A stretch of DNA of 31,643 bases from JAWPMV01 sp038527215. GTDB lineage: Bacteria > Bacteroidota > Bacteroidia > J057. The translations under genes and the position numbers were made by a program. This document shows positions 22,839 to 31,643 of the stretch, in pieces. Location: assembly GCA_038527215.1 (NCBI GenBank), contig JBCBGC010000094.1, forward strand, positions 1-31,643, written 5' to 3'. The number at the start of each line of letters is the position of its first letter. The first letter of the stretch is position 1. The notes beneath the pieces are model-generated. The model was not told the origin of the DNA, made no database searches, and was given only the letters and a program-made list of their open reading frames with translations.

Positions 22839-24266
22839 ATGGAAAATATAAAAGTCAAACCGGAGGTAGATGTACATGCTATCCAACAGGCCTTTACTGC
22901 GCTACAAAAAAATCAGTACGCCCTGGGGAACACCACGGTGGCAGAACGGAAAGCCAAACTGACCAAGCTGCATAAAACCATCCTGGAATATCGTCCTCGG
23001 ATCAAAGAAGCCCTGTACAATGATTATCGAAAACATCCCAGTGAGGTAGACCTAACGGAAATTTATCCCATCACCAGCGAGATCAAGCATGCCAAAAAGA
23101 AGCTAAGAGCCTGGATGGCCAATCGGCGCGTATCTACGCCCCTCGCCCTCTTGGGATCAAGTTCCTATATCAAGTATGAACCGAAAGGCGTTGTCCTGGT
23201 GGTGTCTCCCTGGAACTTTCCCTTTAACCTGACTTTTGGGCCTTTCATTAGCGCTATTGCTGCGGGAAATGCTGTAGTGGTCAAGCCCTCCGAGCATACG
23301 CCACATTCCAGCGCTTTGATTAAGGAAATTATTGAGCAGGTATTTGACGAAAATGAGGCAGTGGTGATAGAAGGAGGCGTTGAGGTCGCCCAGGAAGTCC
23401 TGAAATTACCCTTCAACCATACCTTCTTTACCGGGGCGCCTAGCATCGGGAAAATTGTCATGGCTGCTGCGGCCAAACATCTTACTTCGGTTACCCTGGA
23501 ACTGGGTGGCAAGTCCCCCACGATTGTTGATGAGACTGCAAATGTTGACCTGGCTGCCAAAAGGATCGCCTGGGGAAAATTTGTCAATAACGGGCAGGTA
23601 TGTATTGCCCCTGATTATGTCTTTGTGCACCAATCTTTGGCTGAGAAATTCATTGCAGCGGTAAAAAAATATGTCCATCAATATTACACCGAGAACCCCA
23701 CGCAGGAATCTTCCTACTCCAGAATGGTCAATCAAAATCATTTCCAGCGGGTAAAGTCGCTGGTTGAGGATGCCATAGACCATGGAGCCGTGGTGGAATT
23801 AGGGAATCAATTCGATGATGCCCAGGATTACATTTCTCCTACCGTCATGACCAATGTACCGAATGAGAGCGAACTGATGAAGGAGGAAATCTTCGGCCCG
23901 GTGATGCCCGTGCATACCTTTCAGGACCTATCGGAAGTGATAGAAGAGGTCAATTCCCGGGAAAAACCTTTAGCCCTCTACATTTATAGCAAAAGCAGAA
24001 AAAACATCCAGTATGTGTTGAACAATACCCGGGCTGGAGGAAGCTGTATTAACCATAATGCGGTGCACTTTTTTAACAATAGCTTACCTTTTGGAGGGTC
24101 TAACAATAGCGGTATCGGGAAAGGGCACGGATATGACGGTTTCAAAGCTTTTTCCAATGATAGAGCAGTCTTGAATCAGCATATCCCCAATGCCCTGGAT
24201 ATGCTAAGCCCGCCTTACAATGATTTCAAACAAAAGCTCATTGATTTAACGATTAAATGGTTTTAA
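22839..24266 (+). CDS. Class-3-type (fatty) aldehyde dehydrogenase
   Basis: From ATG 22839 the enzyme has 475 residues; the frame opens at 22797 but those 14 residues are unlike a family start. It has VVSPWNFPFNLTF (about 121-133), catalytic Glu221 in LELGGKSP and Cys255 in NNGQVCIAPDY, and the class-3 ending PFGGSNNSGIGKGHGYDGFKAFSNDRAVL. Class-3 enzymes include fatty aldehyde dehydrogenases; the tail FKQKLIDLTIKWF is amphipathic. NAD(P)-dependent oxidation of a medium- or long-chain aldehyde is likely, which fits an alcohol oxidase next door and an ether-lipid enzyme upstream. Confidence 0.93.
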   Translation: MENIKVKPEVDVHAIQQAFTALQKNQYALGNTTVAERKAKLTKLHKTILEYRPRIKEALYNDYRKHPSEVDLTEIYPITSEIKHAKKKLRAWMANRRVSTPLALLGSSSYIKYEPKGVVLVVSPWNFPFNLTFGPFISAIAAGNAVVVKPSEHTPHSSALIKEIIEQVFDENEAVVIEGGVEVAQEVLKLPFNHTFFTGAPSIGKIVMAAAAKHLTSVTLELGGKSPTIVDETANVDLAAKRIAWGKFVNNGQVCIAPDYVFVHQSLAEKFIAAVKKYVHQYYTENPTQESSYSRMVNQNHFQRVKSLVEDAIDHGAVVELGNQFDDAQDYISPTVMTNVPNESELMKEEIFGPVMPVHTFQDLSEVIEEVNSREKPLALYIYSKSRKNIQYVLNNTRAGGSCINHNAVHFFNNSLPFGGSNNSGIGKGHGYDGFKAFSNDRAVLNQHIPNALDMLSPPYNDFKQKLIDLTIKWF

Positions 24267-24316
24267 GCTCCCTCTCTCATTAGCCTGTTTTTTTTACTAC
24301 CGAGGATTCTACTACT

Positions 24317-25948
24317 ATGCAACATCAATTTGATTATATCATCATCGGAGCTGGCTCCGCTGGCTGCGTCATGGCGAATCGTTTAAGTGCCGATCCCCAA
24401 AATAAGGTCCTCTTATTGGAAGCCGGGGGAAAAGACAATAAACAAGATGTCAAGGTTCCGGCCGCTTTCCCCAAGCTCATTACTTCCAAGGTGGATTACG
24501 GCTTGCGCACCGTTCCCATGGAGAGCATGAAGGACCGGGAATTATTGCTGCCCCGTGGCAAAATGCTGGGCGGTAGCAGTAGCATCAACGCGATGATTTA
24601 CATCCGAGGGCACAAGCAGGATTATGAGGAATGGAGCGCCTTGGGCAACCAGGGCTGGTCTTATGAGGAGGTCCTCCCCTATTTTAAAAAAGCCGAAAAC
24701 CAGGAAATCATCGACGATGAATTTCATGGCAAAGGAGGGCCCTTGAACGTGACCAACCGGAAGTATACCAATCCTTTATCGGATGTATTTGTAGAAGCAG
24801 GACAGGAATTAGGTTACCCGAAAAATGATGATTTTAATGGGGCCAAACAGGAGGGTTTTGGCTACTATCAGGTAACCAACAAAAACGCTGAACGCTGTAG
24901 TGCAGCGCATGGATATTTGCATCCCGTGGCTAAACGTCCTAACCTGACGGTTGAAATCAACGCGAAGGTTGAACGCATCCTCATCGAAGAGGGAACCGCC
25001 ACAGGGGTGATATATCACCAGAACGGAAGTTCTCACGAAGCCAGGGCGGCCAAAGAAATAGTGCTCAGTGCCGGGGCTTATCACAGCCCGCAGATCTTGA
25101 ATCTGTCAGGCATTGGGAATGGAGATGACTTGAAAAAACTGGGAATCCCCGTGGTGAAACACCTGCCGGGCGTAGGGCAGAACCTACAAGATCACATGGT
25201 GTTCTTCGCCATTTTTCATTCTAGTTTTAAAGGCTCCCTGGATTCGGCGGAAAATTTCCCGGTCGTGTTCAAAAACCTCTTCAATTACCTGCTGTTCAAG
25301 CAAGGGCCTTTCTGCAGCAACATCGGAGAAGCAGGCGCTTTTGTAAAATCTTCGCCCGATCAGCCCGCCAATGATATTCAGTACCATTTTGGGCCGAATT
25401 ATTTTGTGGAGCATGGGTTAGAAAATCCGAAGAAAGGAAACGGCTATTCCATCGGTGGAAAAGTCCTGAATCCCAGCAGCAAAGGCACGGTTAAATTAAG
25501 CTCAGCTAATTTCCAGGCTGCCCCGCTGATTGACCATAATTATATGAGCACAGAGGATGATGTGCAGCGGTCAATCTGGGGATATAAGTTGGCCCAAAAG
25601 CTAGGCGAAACCCAGGCTTTCCAGCCTTATCGAACGGGCCTGTATATGCCGGAGAAATCCCCCGCTAGCGATGAAGAAATTGTGGAATTTATCCGGGCGA
25701 CCGGCCAAACGCTTTACCATCCCACCAGCACCTGTAAAATGGGCCAGGATGAGATGGCCGTGGTGGACCATGAATTAATGGTGCATGGCATCCAACATCT
25801 CCGGGTGGTCGATGCTTCCATCATGCCGAACGTAACCCGCGGCAATACCAATGCTCCGACCATCATGATCGCCGAGAAGGCAGCAGACATGATGTTAGCA
25901 CATGCCCGGGAGATGGCCAATCAAAAGGAGAAGGTGGCGGGAATGTGA
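24317..25948 (+). CDS. Choline-dehydrogenase-like GMC oxidoreductase
   Basis: This 543-residue flavoprotein has FDYIIIGAGSAGCVMANRLS at the N-terminus, the GMC signature RGKMLGGSSSINAMIYIRG (about 80-98), a second signature LSAGAYHSPQILNLSGIG, and the C-terminal active site His468 (TLYHPTSTCKMG) and Asn512 (RGNTNAPTIMIAE). There is no leader peptide. The BetA/AlkJ-type members oxidise primary alcohols such as choline or long-chain alcohols to aldehydes, which the preceding aldehyde dehydrogenase could take on to acids. It is the last gene of the operon; the stop is 20 bp from the convergent hydrolase stop. It is a different subgroup from the GMC at 13726-15435, which has a small partner. Confidence 0.94.
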   Translation: MQHQFDYIIIGAGSAGCVMANRLSADPQNKVLLLEAGGKDNKQDVKVPAAFPKLITSKVDYGLRTVPMESMKDRELLLPRGKMLGGSSSINAMIYIRGHKQDYEEWSALGNQGWSYEEVLPYFKKAENQEIIDDEFHGKGGPLNVTNRKYTNPLSDVFVEAGQELGYPKNDDFNGAKQEGFGYYQVTNKNAERCSAAHGYLHPVAKRPNLTVEINAKVERILIEEGTATGVIYHQNGSSHEARAAKEIVLSAGAYHSPQILNLSGIGNGDDLKKLGIPVVKHLPGVGQNLQDHMVFFAIFHSSFKGSLDSAENFPVVFKNLFNYLLFKQGPFCSNIGEAGAFVKSSPDQPANDIQYHFGPNYFVEHGLENPKKGNGYSIGGKVLNPSSKGTVKLSSANFQAAPLIDHNYMSTEDDVQRSIWGYKLAQKLGETQAFQPYRTGLYMPEKSPASDEEIVEFIRATGQTLYHPTSTCKMGQDEMAVVDHELMVHGIQHLRVVDASIMPNVTRGNTNAPTIMIAEKAADMMLAHAREMANQKEKVAGM

Positions 25949-25968
25949 TATTCCTTTTTACCTCGAAC

Positions 25969-26907
25969 TCAGCGCGCCAACCATTGGAGCAATTCCTGAT
26001 CAAATAGCTCAGGTTGCTCCAACTGGGGCGTATGCCCACTTTTTTCAAATATCCGCATGCTTAAATCCTTAAAGTGGGGTCTTAGCGGCTCCCAGGTATA
26101 TGCAGGAGGCACCAAATAATCATAGCGCCCCAGGGCCAGGAAAACGGGCTTGTGGAAATCCGCCAGGCCCTGGGTAATATCAATCCTTCTGAAAACCCCG
26201 CCCCACATATAATTGAACATGTCCATGTTCAGTTCCACGCCTTCCCATAGATAGGAAGCGTCAAAATGAGGATCGTACCAGGCCCGAGGTCCGCTGCGGA
26301 CATAAGCCTGGTTAAAGGCCTCCCCAGGAGATAGTTCCGCCAGTTCTGCATCGGTCAGTCGTCGCAGATTATCTTCCATGACTTTTTTACGTTCCGGATC
26401 TACCGACTCATGCCAGGTCTGCTCGATTAATTTCTCCCCCTCCAAACTCAGATTAGGGGCAATGCCAATCATAACCACATGGGTCACCTGCTCGGGATAC
26501 GTTTTAGCATATTCCAGGGCCATATAGGAATGCCCCGAATGGCCTATGACCACAATCTTACCGAGCTGTAATTGTTGGCGAGCGCGTTCCATATCCGTTA
26601 CGATTTTTTCCAGGGTAAAGTCGGTGGTATCCACTTTTCCATCGAAAGCCGCAAATCCCCGATGATCAAGGAATACCAGTTTCAGGTGTTTTCTTAAGTT
26701 CTGAGAAAAAGCCCTGGCATAGTATGTGGCGCTGCCGATGACCAGGGCAGGTTGCCCCTCCCCTTCTACCGAATACCTCAATCGGAATTGATCAGCCTGA
26801 ATGATGCCTTCCACCTTGTTAGCTTGCGCCTGCAGGGGCACCGGATGCAGCATGCATACAAGCAAAAAGAGGGATATCGTCGCTATTTGGAGCCTGATTC
26901 GTTTCAT
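25969..26907 (-). CDS. Exported alpha/beta-hydrolase
   Basis: This 312-residue protein has a signal peptide (hydrophobic about 9-24, likely cut after LQAQA). It then shows the alpha/beta-hydrolase order: FLDHRGFAAFDG (oxyanion-side loop), nucleophile Ser124 in VIGHSGHSY, an acid candidate Asp263 in LGRYDYLVPP and His292 in KSGHTPQLEQP. A complete catalytic triad is therefore likely. The family covers esterases, prolyl aminopeptidases and haloalkane dehalogenases; the substrate is unknown. It converges with the GMC gene and is divergent from the S9 peptidase gene (about 240 bp apart). Confidence 0.9.
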   Translation of the reverse strand: MKRIRLQIATISLFLLVCMLHPVPLQAQANKVEGIIQADQFRLRYSVEGEGQPALVIGSATYYARAFSQNLRKHLKLVFLDHRGFAAFDGKVDTTDFTLEKIVTDMERARQQLQLGKIVVIGHSGHSYMALEYAKTYPEQVTHVVMIGIAPNLSLEGEKLIEQTWHESVDPERKKVMEDNLRRLTDAELAELSPGEAFNQAYVRSGPRAWYDPHFDASYLWEGVELNMDMFNYMWGGVFRRIDITQGLADFHKPVFLALGRYDYLVPPAYTWEPLRPHFKDLSMRIFEKSGHTPQLEQPELFDQELLQWLAR

Positions 26908-27145
26908 AAAACCTAAGATACGGGAGCAAGCTTGTAAAACACCAGACCTATGGAAAGGAAGGCCCGCAGGATCATGTTTCCCCTGGGAAGGAATCCATGC
27001 TAGCTTGCTATTTTAAGGTTGTGTTTGGTCATTTTTGCAATTATGTTGCATTTTTCAGAATTCGGTTTATTCGCAACTTCGCGTTCATGATGAAGCATTC
27101 CTTTGATGTTGCGCGTTGATTGATTTACCAGAAACATACCAGCAG

Positions 27146-30007
27146 ATGAATACCTTGTTCCTTAGCCGACCCACCCAACCACCCATAGCCAAGCCGCTCC
27201 TCATGATCCTGGTTCTGATCATGGCCGTCCCTGCCCTCCTCCATGCCCAGAAAGAATCTCTTTCGTTTCAAGACCTCCGGTATTGGCGTACCCATGCCGT
27301 GAGCTTATCCGACAACGGAGCATGGTATACCAAACTCTACAGCCTTTCGGATCAGTCGAAAGCAGAAAAGGACAGCCTAACCGAACAAGCCTTTCAGGCC
27401 TTTTATCAGGAAGAAAATCAAACGGATATCCTGTATATCTGTAGTACCACTGAGGGGGTTAAGTACCAAATAAAAGATGGCAGCAAGCCTACATTTTCCG
27501 CCAATTCAGATTGGATTGCCTATCAGATTAAGCCTGAAGCTGAGAAAGAAGCCAAGGGCAAAAAAGATAAGCAGAAGACCTTCATAGAACTGAGACACCT
27601 CTCAAGCGACTTCACGGTACGCTATGAATCTGGTGCTTCTTATCGCTTTTTGGAAGAGCGTAATTACTTCCTTACTGCTGACAAAAACAGCCTCTTGATT
27701 TATGACCTCGATAAGCGGAAGGAGCATTACATAGGAGACCTGGGAGAATACCTGATCGACAAGCAATCCCCCTACATCGCTTATACCATCGCCTCGGAAG
27801 ATAAGCGCGGAAACGGGATCTATCTATATGATCCGGAGACCATGACTACCCGAGCCCTCCAAACCGGTCCCTTCACCTATGGGAAGCTGGCCTGGAACCA
27901 TGAAAAAAATGCCCTGGCAGCCTACCAATATGCCCAAGAGAAGGACAAGCCTGACTATGCCAAGGCGAGCATCCTGGTGGTCAACGGTATTGATACAAAT
28001 GACCCTGCATCCACGACCTACCCTTCTGAAGAGCTGGAAGGGCTTCCTGAAAACATGGTGCTGGCCGTCAAAAGCAATGCCATCAGTTGGAGTAAGGAGG
28101 GGAACCGCCTTTTTGTATCCATCAAAAAACACGATCCAGAAAATCAGCAAAAAGAAAAAAAGGCAGCAAAGGCAGATTCATCAACTGTCCAGATATGGCA
28201 TTGGAAAGACAAAAAGCTCCTCTCTGAACGCATCATGGAATATGAGCGGAAGAAGGATGAAAGCTATGAAGCGATTTTATTCAGGGACAGTAAAAAGCTC
28301 ATGCCTGTTACCGGAGAAGCCCTGCAGAAGTTGATTCGTAGCAAGGGCACAGATAGCTGGGCGATAGGGACTGATAACCGCAAGTACATTTCAGACTGGG
28401 ATATCGAAAGGAACGACCTTTACAGAATTGACCTGAGGACGGGGGACAAACAACTGATTCGGGAAGGCCATGCCGGATATTGGTTTAACCCCAATGTAGA
28501 AATATCACCGAATGGCGAAAAAGCGATTCTCTGGGATGGAGAACATTATGCCTATTACGACTTTGCCACAGCTAGCTTGAAACCCCTTTCTTCAGCCTTA
28601 GCGGTATCCTTTGTAGATGAGGAGTTCGACCGCTTTGGTCCCAGCCCGAATTACGGTTTTGTTGGCTGGGTGAAAGAACAGGAAGCCGTCCTGGTCAATC
28701 ATAAACATGATATATGGCTGTTAGACCTGGCGGACCCTTCCCTTTCCCGGAAGCTTACCGCCAAGGGTGCCTCGGAGGATGCGATTCGCTTCCGATGGGA
28801 TGACTTCCGTTTTGCCAGCGAAACTGAGATAGAAGACCGCTATCTCGACCTGGCTAAGCCTCATTTTTTATATGCATTTAATACGCAAACTAAATATGCG
28901 GGCTTTTATCAGCTTCATAAAGGCAAGTTGAAAGAGCTCATCTATAAACCTGCTTCTTTTTATGGTTCGTGGAGAGGCTATAACATCTTGAAAAGCAAAA
29001 CATCTGAGACCATTATTTATGAAATGGGAGATTATGAACACGCTCCTGAGGCCTATCTGAGCAGGCTGGATTTTTCCAAACCTCAACAACTCACTCACAC
29101 CAATCCTCAACAGGAAAAGTTCAAATGGGGGAAGCGCATCTTGATCGATTATACGAACGACGATGGTGTGCCCTTGCAAGGGGTGTTGAGCATTCCGGAG
29201 GGATACAAAAAAGGGCAGAAACTGCCCATGATGGTGTATTCTTATGAAAAATACTCCTGGAGAATGTATCGCTATGCCAGTCCCTACCTTTCTGGGGCCA
29301 GCCTTCCCGAAATGTTGTACGTTTCTGATGGCTACCTCTTCCTTCAGCCTGATATCCACTTTAATGTTGGCACGCCTCACTCTGACATGCATGAATGCAT
29401 AGATGCGGCCATCGAGAAGGTCATTGAATTGGGCTATGTAGATGAGGACAAAATAGGCTATGAAGGATTTAGTTTTGGCGGCCACTGTGGGATGTATATG
29501 TCTACCCAGGAAAACAGATTCGCAGCGATCGCGGCAGGTGCCGGGGTAAGCAACCTGGTTCAAGGATTCAACATTGATATCGTGAGGGATGGGAGCAACG
29601 AACAGGATTACTACATGACCGGGCAGGGAAGACTTGGCACCGATCCTACCTCCAATATTGACATGTACGTTTCAGAATCACCTGTTTTCAATGCCCAGAC
29701 CATGAATACGCCTTTGCTCCTTTTTCATGGCACCACGGACAAAGTAGTCCAATGGGAGCACTCCTTCGGCTTCTACAGCATCTTACGCTATCTGAAGAAG
29801 CCAGTAGTTTTTCTGTCCTACCTAGATGAAGGACATGGCTTGCGAAAAGAAGCAAACCGCATAGATATTCAACGGCGCTTGAAAGCCTACTTTGACCACT
29901 ATTTAAAGGATGGCGAGGCCGAGAAATGGATGCTGGAGGAACTGCCCTATATTCCAGAAGAAGCGCCCAAAAAGAAAGACCAAAAGTCCCTTCCTAAGTG
30001 GAAATAA
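27146..30007 (+). CDS. S9-family (prolyl oligopeptidase) serine peptidase, exported
   Basis: From ATG 27146 the protein has 953 residues; an ATG at 27116 would add ten. A leader with a long N-region and a hydrophobic core (LLMILVLIMAVPALLHAQ) ends near residue 35. Residues about 40-660 have the repeated strand texture of a beta propeller, and the C-terminal quarter is the peptidase domain with Ser776 in GYEGFSFGGHCG, Asp865 in HGTTDKVVQW and His897 in DEGHGLRKE (numbered from the chosen start). The triad is complete. The charged tail (EEAPKKKDQKSLPKWK) is not a T9SS signal. It is a large member of a group common in Bacteroidota periplasms and probably cleaves short peptides. Confidence 0.94.
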   Translation: MNTLFLSRPTQPPIAKPLLMILVLIMAVPALLHAQKESLSFQDLRYWRTHAVSLSDNGAWYTKLYSLSDQSKAEKDSLTEQAFQAFYQEENQTDILYICSTTEGVKYQIKDGSKPTFSANSDWIAYQIKPEAEKEAKGKKDKQKTFIELRHLSSDFTVRYESGASYRFLEERNYFLTADKNSLLIYDLDKRKEHYIGDLGEYLIDKQSPYIAYTIASEDKRGNGIYLYDPETMTTRALQTGPFTYGKLAWNHEKNALAAYQYAQEKDKPDYAKASILVVNGIDTNDPASTTYPSEELEGLPENMVLAVKSNAISWSKEGNRLFVSIKKHDPENQQKEKKAAKADSSTVQIWHWKDKKLLSERIMEYERKKDESYEAILFRDSKKLMPVTGEALQKLIRSKGTDSWAIGTDNRKYISDWDIERNDLYRIDLRTGDKQLIREGHAGYWFNPNVEISPNGEKAILWDGEHYAYYDFATASLKPLSSALAVSFVDEEFDRFGPSPNYGFVGWVKEQEAVLVNHKHDIWLLDLADPSLSRKLTAKGASEDAIRFRWDDFRFASETEIEDRYLDLAKPHFLYAFNTQTKYAGFYQLHKGKLKELIYKPASFYGSWRGYNILKSKTSETIIYEMGDYEHAPEAYLSRLDFSKPQQLTHTNPQQEKFKWGKRILIDYTNDDGVPLQGVLSIPEGYKKGQKLPMMVYSYEKYSWRMYRYASPYLSGASLPEMLYVSDGYLFLQPDIHFNVGTPHSDMHECIDAAIEKVIELGYVDEDKIGYEGFSFGGHCGMYMSTQENRFAAIAAGAGVSNLVQGFNIDIVRDGSNEQDYYMTGQGRLGTDPTSNIDMYVSESPVFNAQTMNTPLLLFHGTTDKVVQWEHSFGFYSILRYLKKPVVFLSYLDEGHGLRKEANRIDIQRRLKAYFDHYLKDGEAEKWMLEELPYIPEEAPKKKDQKSLPKWK

Positions 30008-30070
30008 AGAAGTAAAAAGCTTACCGGGAACATTTTTGGAAGCCGGCTTTTAAGAAAAAACCCTACCATC

Positions 30071-31111
30071 ATGAAAATAAGCCTTTGGGGAATCCTCCTG
30101 CTGTTTGTTTTGTTCTCTTGCCGACAGAAACCACAGCAAGCCCAGCAACAGCCCTCGGCACAGCCCAAATATACCCCAGGGCACTATGTAGCAGTTGGCC
30201 CTTTTTACGAGCTGGCTGAAATCAAATACCTGGATGAGCCTGGCCTGAAGGGGGTTAATAAACGCTACTTCTGGCGCACGTTAGAGCCCGAACAGGGCGC
30301 CTATGATTTCTCCTACATTGAAGAAGACCTTGCCTATTGCGCCGCCCAGGGTAAACAGTTGGTGGTTTTTCTCTGTGACCGGGCCTGGTGGAAAAAAGGC
30401 GCCATGCCAGCTTATCTGAAGGAACAGGAATGGAAACATGAAGGAGGAGGCTTTAGCCCCATCCGCTGGCATCCCCGCTTTATCGAACGCTTCCTCGCTC
30501 TGGGTAAGGCATTGGCTGCACGCTTTGACAGCCATCCCAACTTCGAAGGTATTGCCTTACAGGAAACCTCCCTGGACTTGCCTGAAAAAGTCCTCGCTCA
30601 ATATGACTTTAGCCCACAGAAATACCAGCAAGCCCTCCGTACTTTCATGGAAACCTTCTCCTCTGCCTTTGCAAGCAGCAATGTGTTTTGGTACCAAAAT
30701 GGCATTCAAGGGAGCAATCAATTGATCCGTGAGATCGCTGATTCCATCTCCCATAGAGAGAACATCATCATGGGCGGGCCAGACATTTTGCCCCATAGAC
30801 GGTGGCTGCGCCATACCTACAAAATCTACGGTGACTACCAAGGCAAAATCAAGCTCTTCTGCTCTGCCCAGGACGATTCTTATCACCACCATAAAAACGA
30901 CCTTCGCCTGTCAGAAAAAGAACCCATACACGAAGAAGGCTACCTGAGCATGGAAGACATCTTTCTGTACGGAAGAGATCAGATGTATGTCAATTACCTT
31001 TTCTGGAACTACTATTATGAAGAGGCGGAAGGCGTGGATGAGGGCGGCTGGTCCTTTGACGATGCCATAGAGGTGGTACGAAAATATCCGAGCTTTAGGC
31101 CGGCGGAGTGA
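30071..31111 (+). CDS. Glycoside-hydrolase-like TIM-barrel lipoprotein
   Basis: This 346-residue protein has a lipoprotein leader ending in LFSC (Cys17) and a Gln-rich linker. The next part, KRYFWRTLEPEQGAYDFSYIEEDLAYCAAQGKQLVVFL described in pieces (TLEPEQGAYDFS about 70-81; QLVVFLCDRAWW about 96-107), is the opening of a GH5/GH42-like barrel. Glu165 in GIALQETS after strand 4 is a good acid/base candidate; I cannot pick the nucleophile with confidence. It is likely on the cell envelope, acting on a glycan, but might have lost activity. It lies 63 bp after the S9 gene and may be co-transcribed. Confidence 0.75.
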   Translation: MKISLWGILLLFVLFSCRQKPQQAQQQPSAQPKYTPGHYVAVGPFYELAEIKYLDEPGLKGVNKRYFWRTLEPEQGAYDFSYIEEDLAYCAAQGKQLVVFLCDRAWWKKGAMPAYLKEQEWKHEGGGFSPIRWHPRFIERFLALGKALAARFDSHPNFEGIALQETSLDLPEKVLAQYDFSPQKYQQALRTFMETFSSAFASSNVFWYQNGIQGSNQLIREIADSISHRENIIMGGPDILPHRRWLRHTYKIYGDYQGKIKLFCSAQDDSYHHHKNDLRLSEKEPIHEEGYLSMEDIFLYGRDQMYVNYLFWNYYYEEAEGVDEGGWSFDDAIEVVRKYPSFRPAE

Positions 31112-31331
31112 GCCCCTTGATCTTCCCGTTACGATTGCCTGGTTCAAAAGGGAAAAAACCGATAGCTATTGGCCTTTTGGATAATACCTTACGATAAATA
31201 TCCTGGTGGAATTGCTGATGCAAAAAATCGTGCTGATCTGGGGTTATATAACTCAGATTCGCCATCGATAAACGCTTGGCACCCAGAAGAAAGTTTAGTA
31301 AGTTTTGAAAAATATTCCACAAGCCTAGCCT

Positions 31332-31643
31332 ATGAATCGTGAACAAGCCCTTACCTATATTGACACCTACCTCAAGGGCCTGCAGGCTTCCTATCTTTCT
31401 GACGAAAATCTCCCCTTATTTAGAGAATCTATCAAGCTGATCCGGGTGAAATCAAAGGATACCCTGATCATGCCAGGTGAAATATGTAAGCACCTCTACC
31501 TGGTGATTGAAGGAGGCTTTGTGTGTAGGTATATCCATGAAAAGACGGGCCTACCCAACACTATCAATTTTTATTTGACAGACCTCCACCCTATCATGGC
31601 CACGGTGGATAGCTTTTTCACCCAGACCCCTACCCATTGCGAG
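31332..31643 (+). CDS. Crp/Fnr-family regulator, N-terminal part (cut by window end)
   Basis: The frame runs open from ATG 31332 to the right edge, giving 104 residues. The segment IKLIRVKSKDTLIMPGEICKHLYLVIEGGFVCRYIHEKTG is recognisable in pieces: LIMPGEICKHLYLVIEGGF is the cyclic-nucleotide-binding barrel, with PTINFYLTDLHPIM-like strands after it. The DNA-binding HTH would be beyond the window. Such Bacteroidota Crp-like proteins often lack the cAMP-binding residues; that cannot be judged here. The 220-bp gap upstream holds no recognised gene. Confidence 0.85.
   Translation, partial: MNREQALTYIDTYLKGLQASYLSDENLPLFRESIKLIRVKSKDTLIMPGEICKHLYLVIEGGFVCRYIHEKTGLPNTINFYLTDLHPIMATVDSFFTQTPTHCE

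Noticed and set aside
31112..31331. Readable frames in the gap before the Crp-like gene: a plus-strand frame with no start codon (about 31160-31340) and a minus-strand frame of about 83 codons
   Set aside because: The plus frame has no start and ends inside the next gene; the minus frame runs through the end of the glycosidase-like gene. Neither shows a domain I recognise, so I leave the gap unannotated.

Overview
The window holds 32 protein genes (two cut by the ends), with no RNA gene, insertion sequence, CRISPR array or integrase. It looks chromosomal and comes from the Bacteroidota, possibly a Saprospira/Lewinella-like lineage; the phylum is well supported and the lineage is a guess. Supporting signs are promoter-like sequences of the Bacteroidota type (a TTG or TTTG box about 19-21 nt before TAnnTTTG), few Shine-Dalgarno sites, a LytS/LytTR two-component pair, a GMC oxidoreductase paired with a gluconate-dehydrogenase subunit 3, and Tat-like lipoprotein leaders. 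No gap without a gene exceeds 300 bases.

Layout. (1) 1-2627: a truncated exported flavin amine oxidase, a small outer-membrane barrel-like protein, and a luciferase-domain protein divergent from an HxlR regulator. (2) 2701-5678, minus: a compact four-gene operon of a barrel-like envelope protein, a DUF2846-like exported protein, a LytS-type histidine kinase and a LytTR response regulator; the first/second and third/fourth genes overlap by ATGA. (3) 5940-8459, minus: a flavin amine oxidase, then a TetR regulator and an SRPBCC protein, each of the last two preceded by a palindrome built from the same half-site. (4) 8591-18483, minus: a GntR/UTRA regulator, a perfect 22-bp palindrome, then nine genes: exported TIM-barrel isomerase, Gfo/Idh/MocA dehydrogenase, GMC dehydrogenase plus subunit 3, SDR, ROK kinase, SIS-domain protein, MetE-core zinc methyltransferase homologue and UlaG-like metallo-hydrolase. 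This looks like a regulon for oxidising, isomerising and phosphorylating an unusual sugar or sugar derivative.

(5) 18613-25948: a TetR regulator divergent from six plus-strand genes: two tautomerase-superfamily-like proteins, an alkyl-DHAP-synthase-like flavoenzyme, a DHRS7-type SDR, a class-3 aldehyde dehydrogenase and a choline-dehydrogenase-like GMC oxidoreductase. The flavoenzyme keeps the residues expected of alkylglycerone-phosphate synthase, and its neighbour resembles the animal reductase that acts next in ether-lipid synthesis. This is the most interesting part of the window: a candidate bacterial ether-lipid or fatty-alcohol module. (6) 25969-31643: an exported alpha/beta hydrolase, a large S9 peptidase, a glycosidase-like lipoprotein and the start of a Crp/Fnr-type regulator.

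All functions come from reading motifs by eye; no database search was run.
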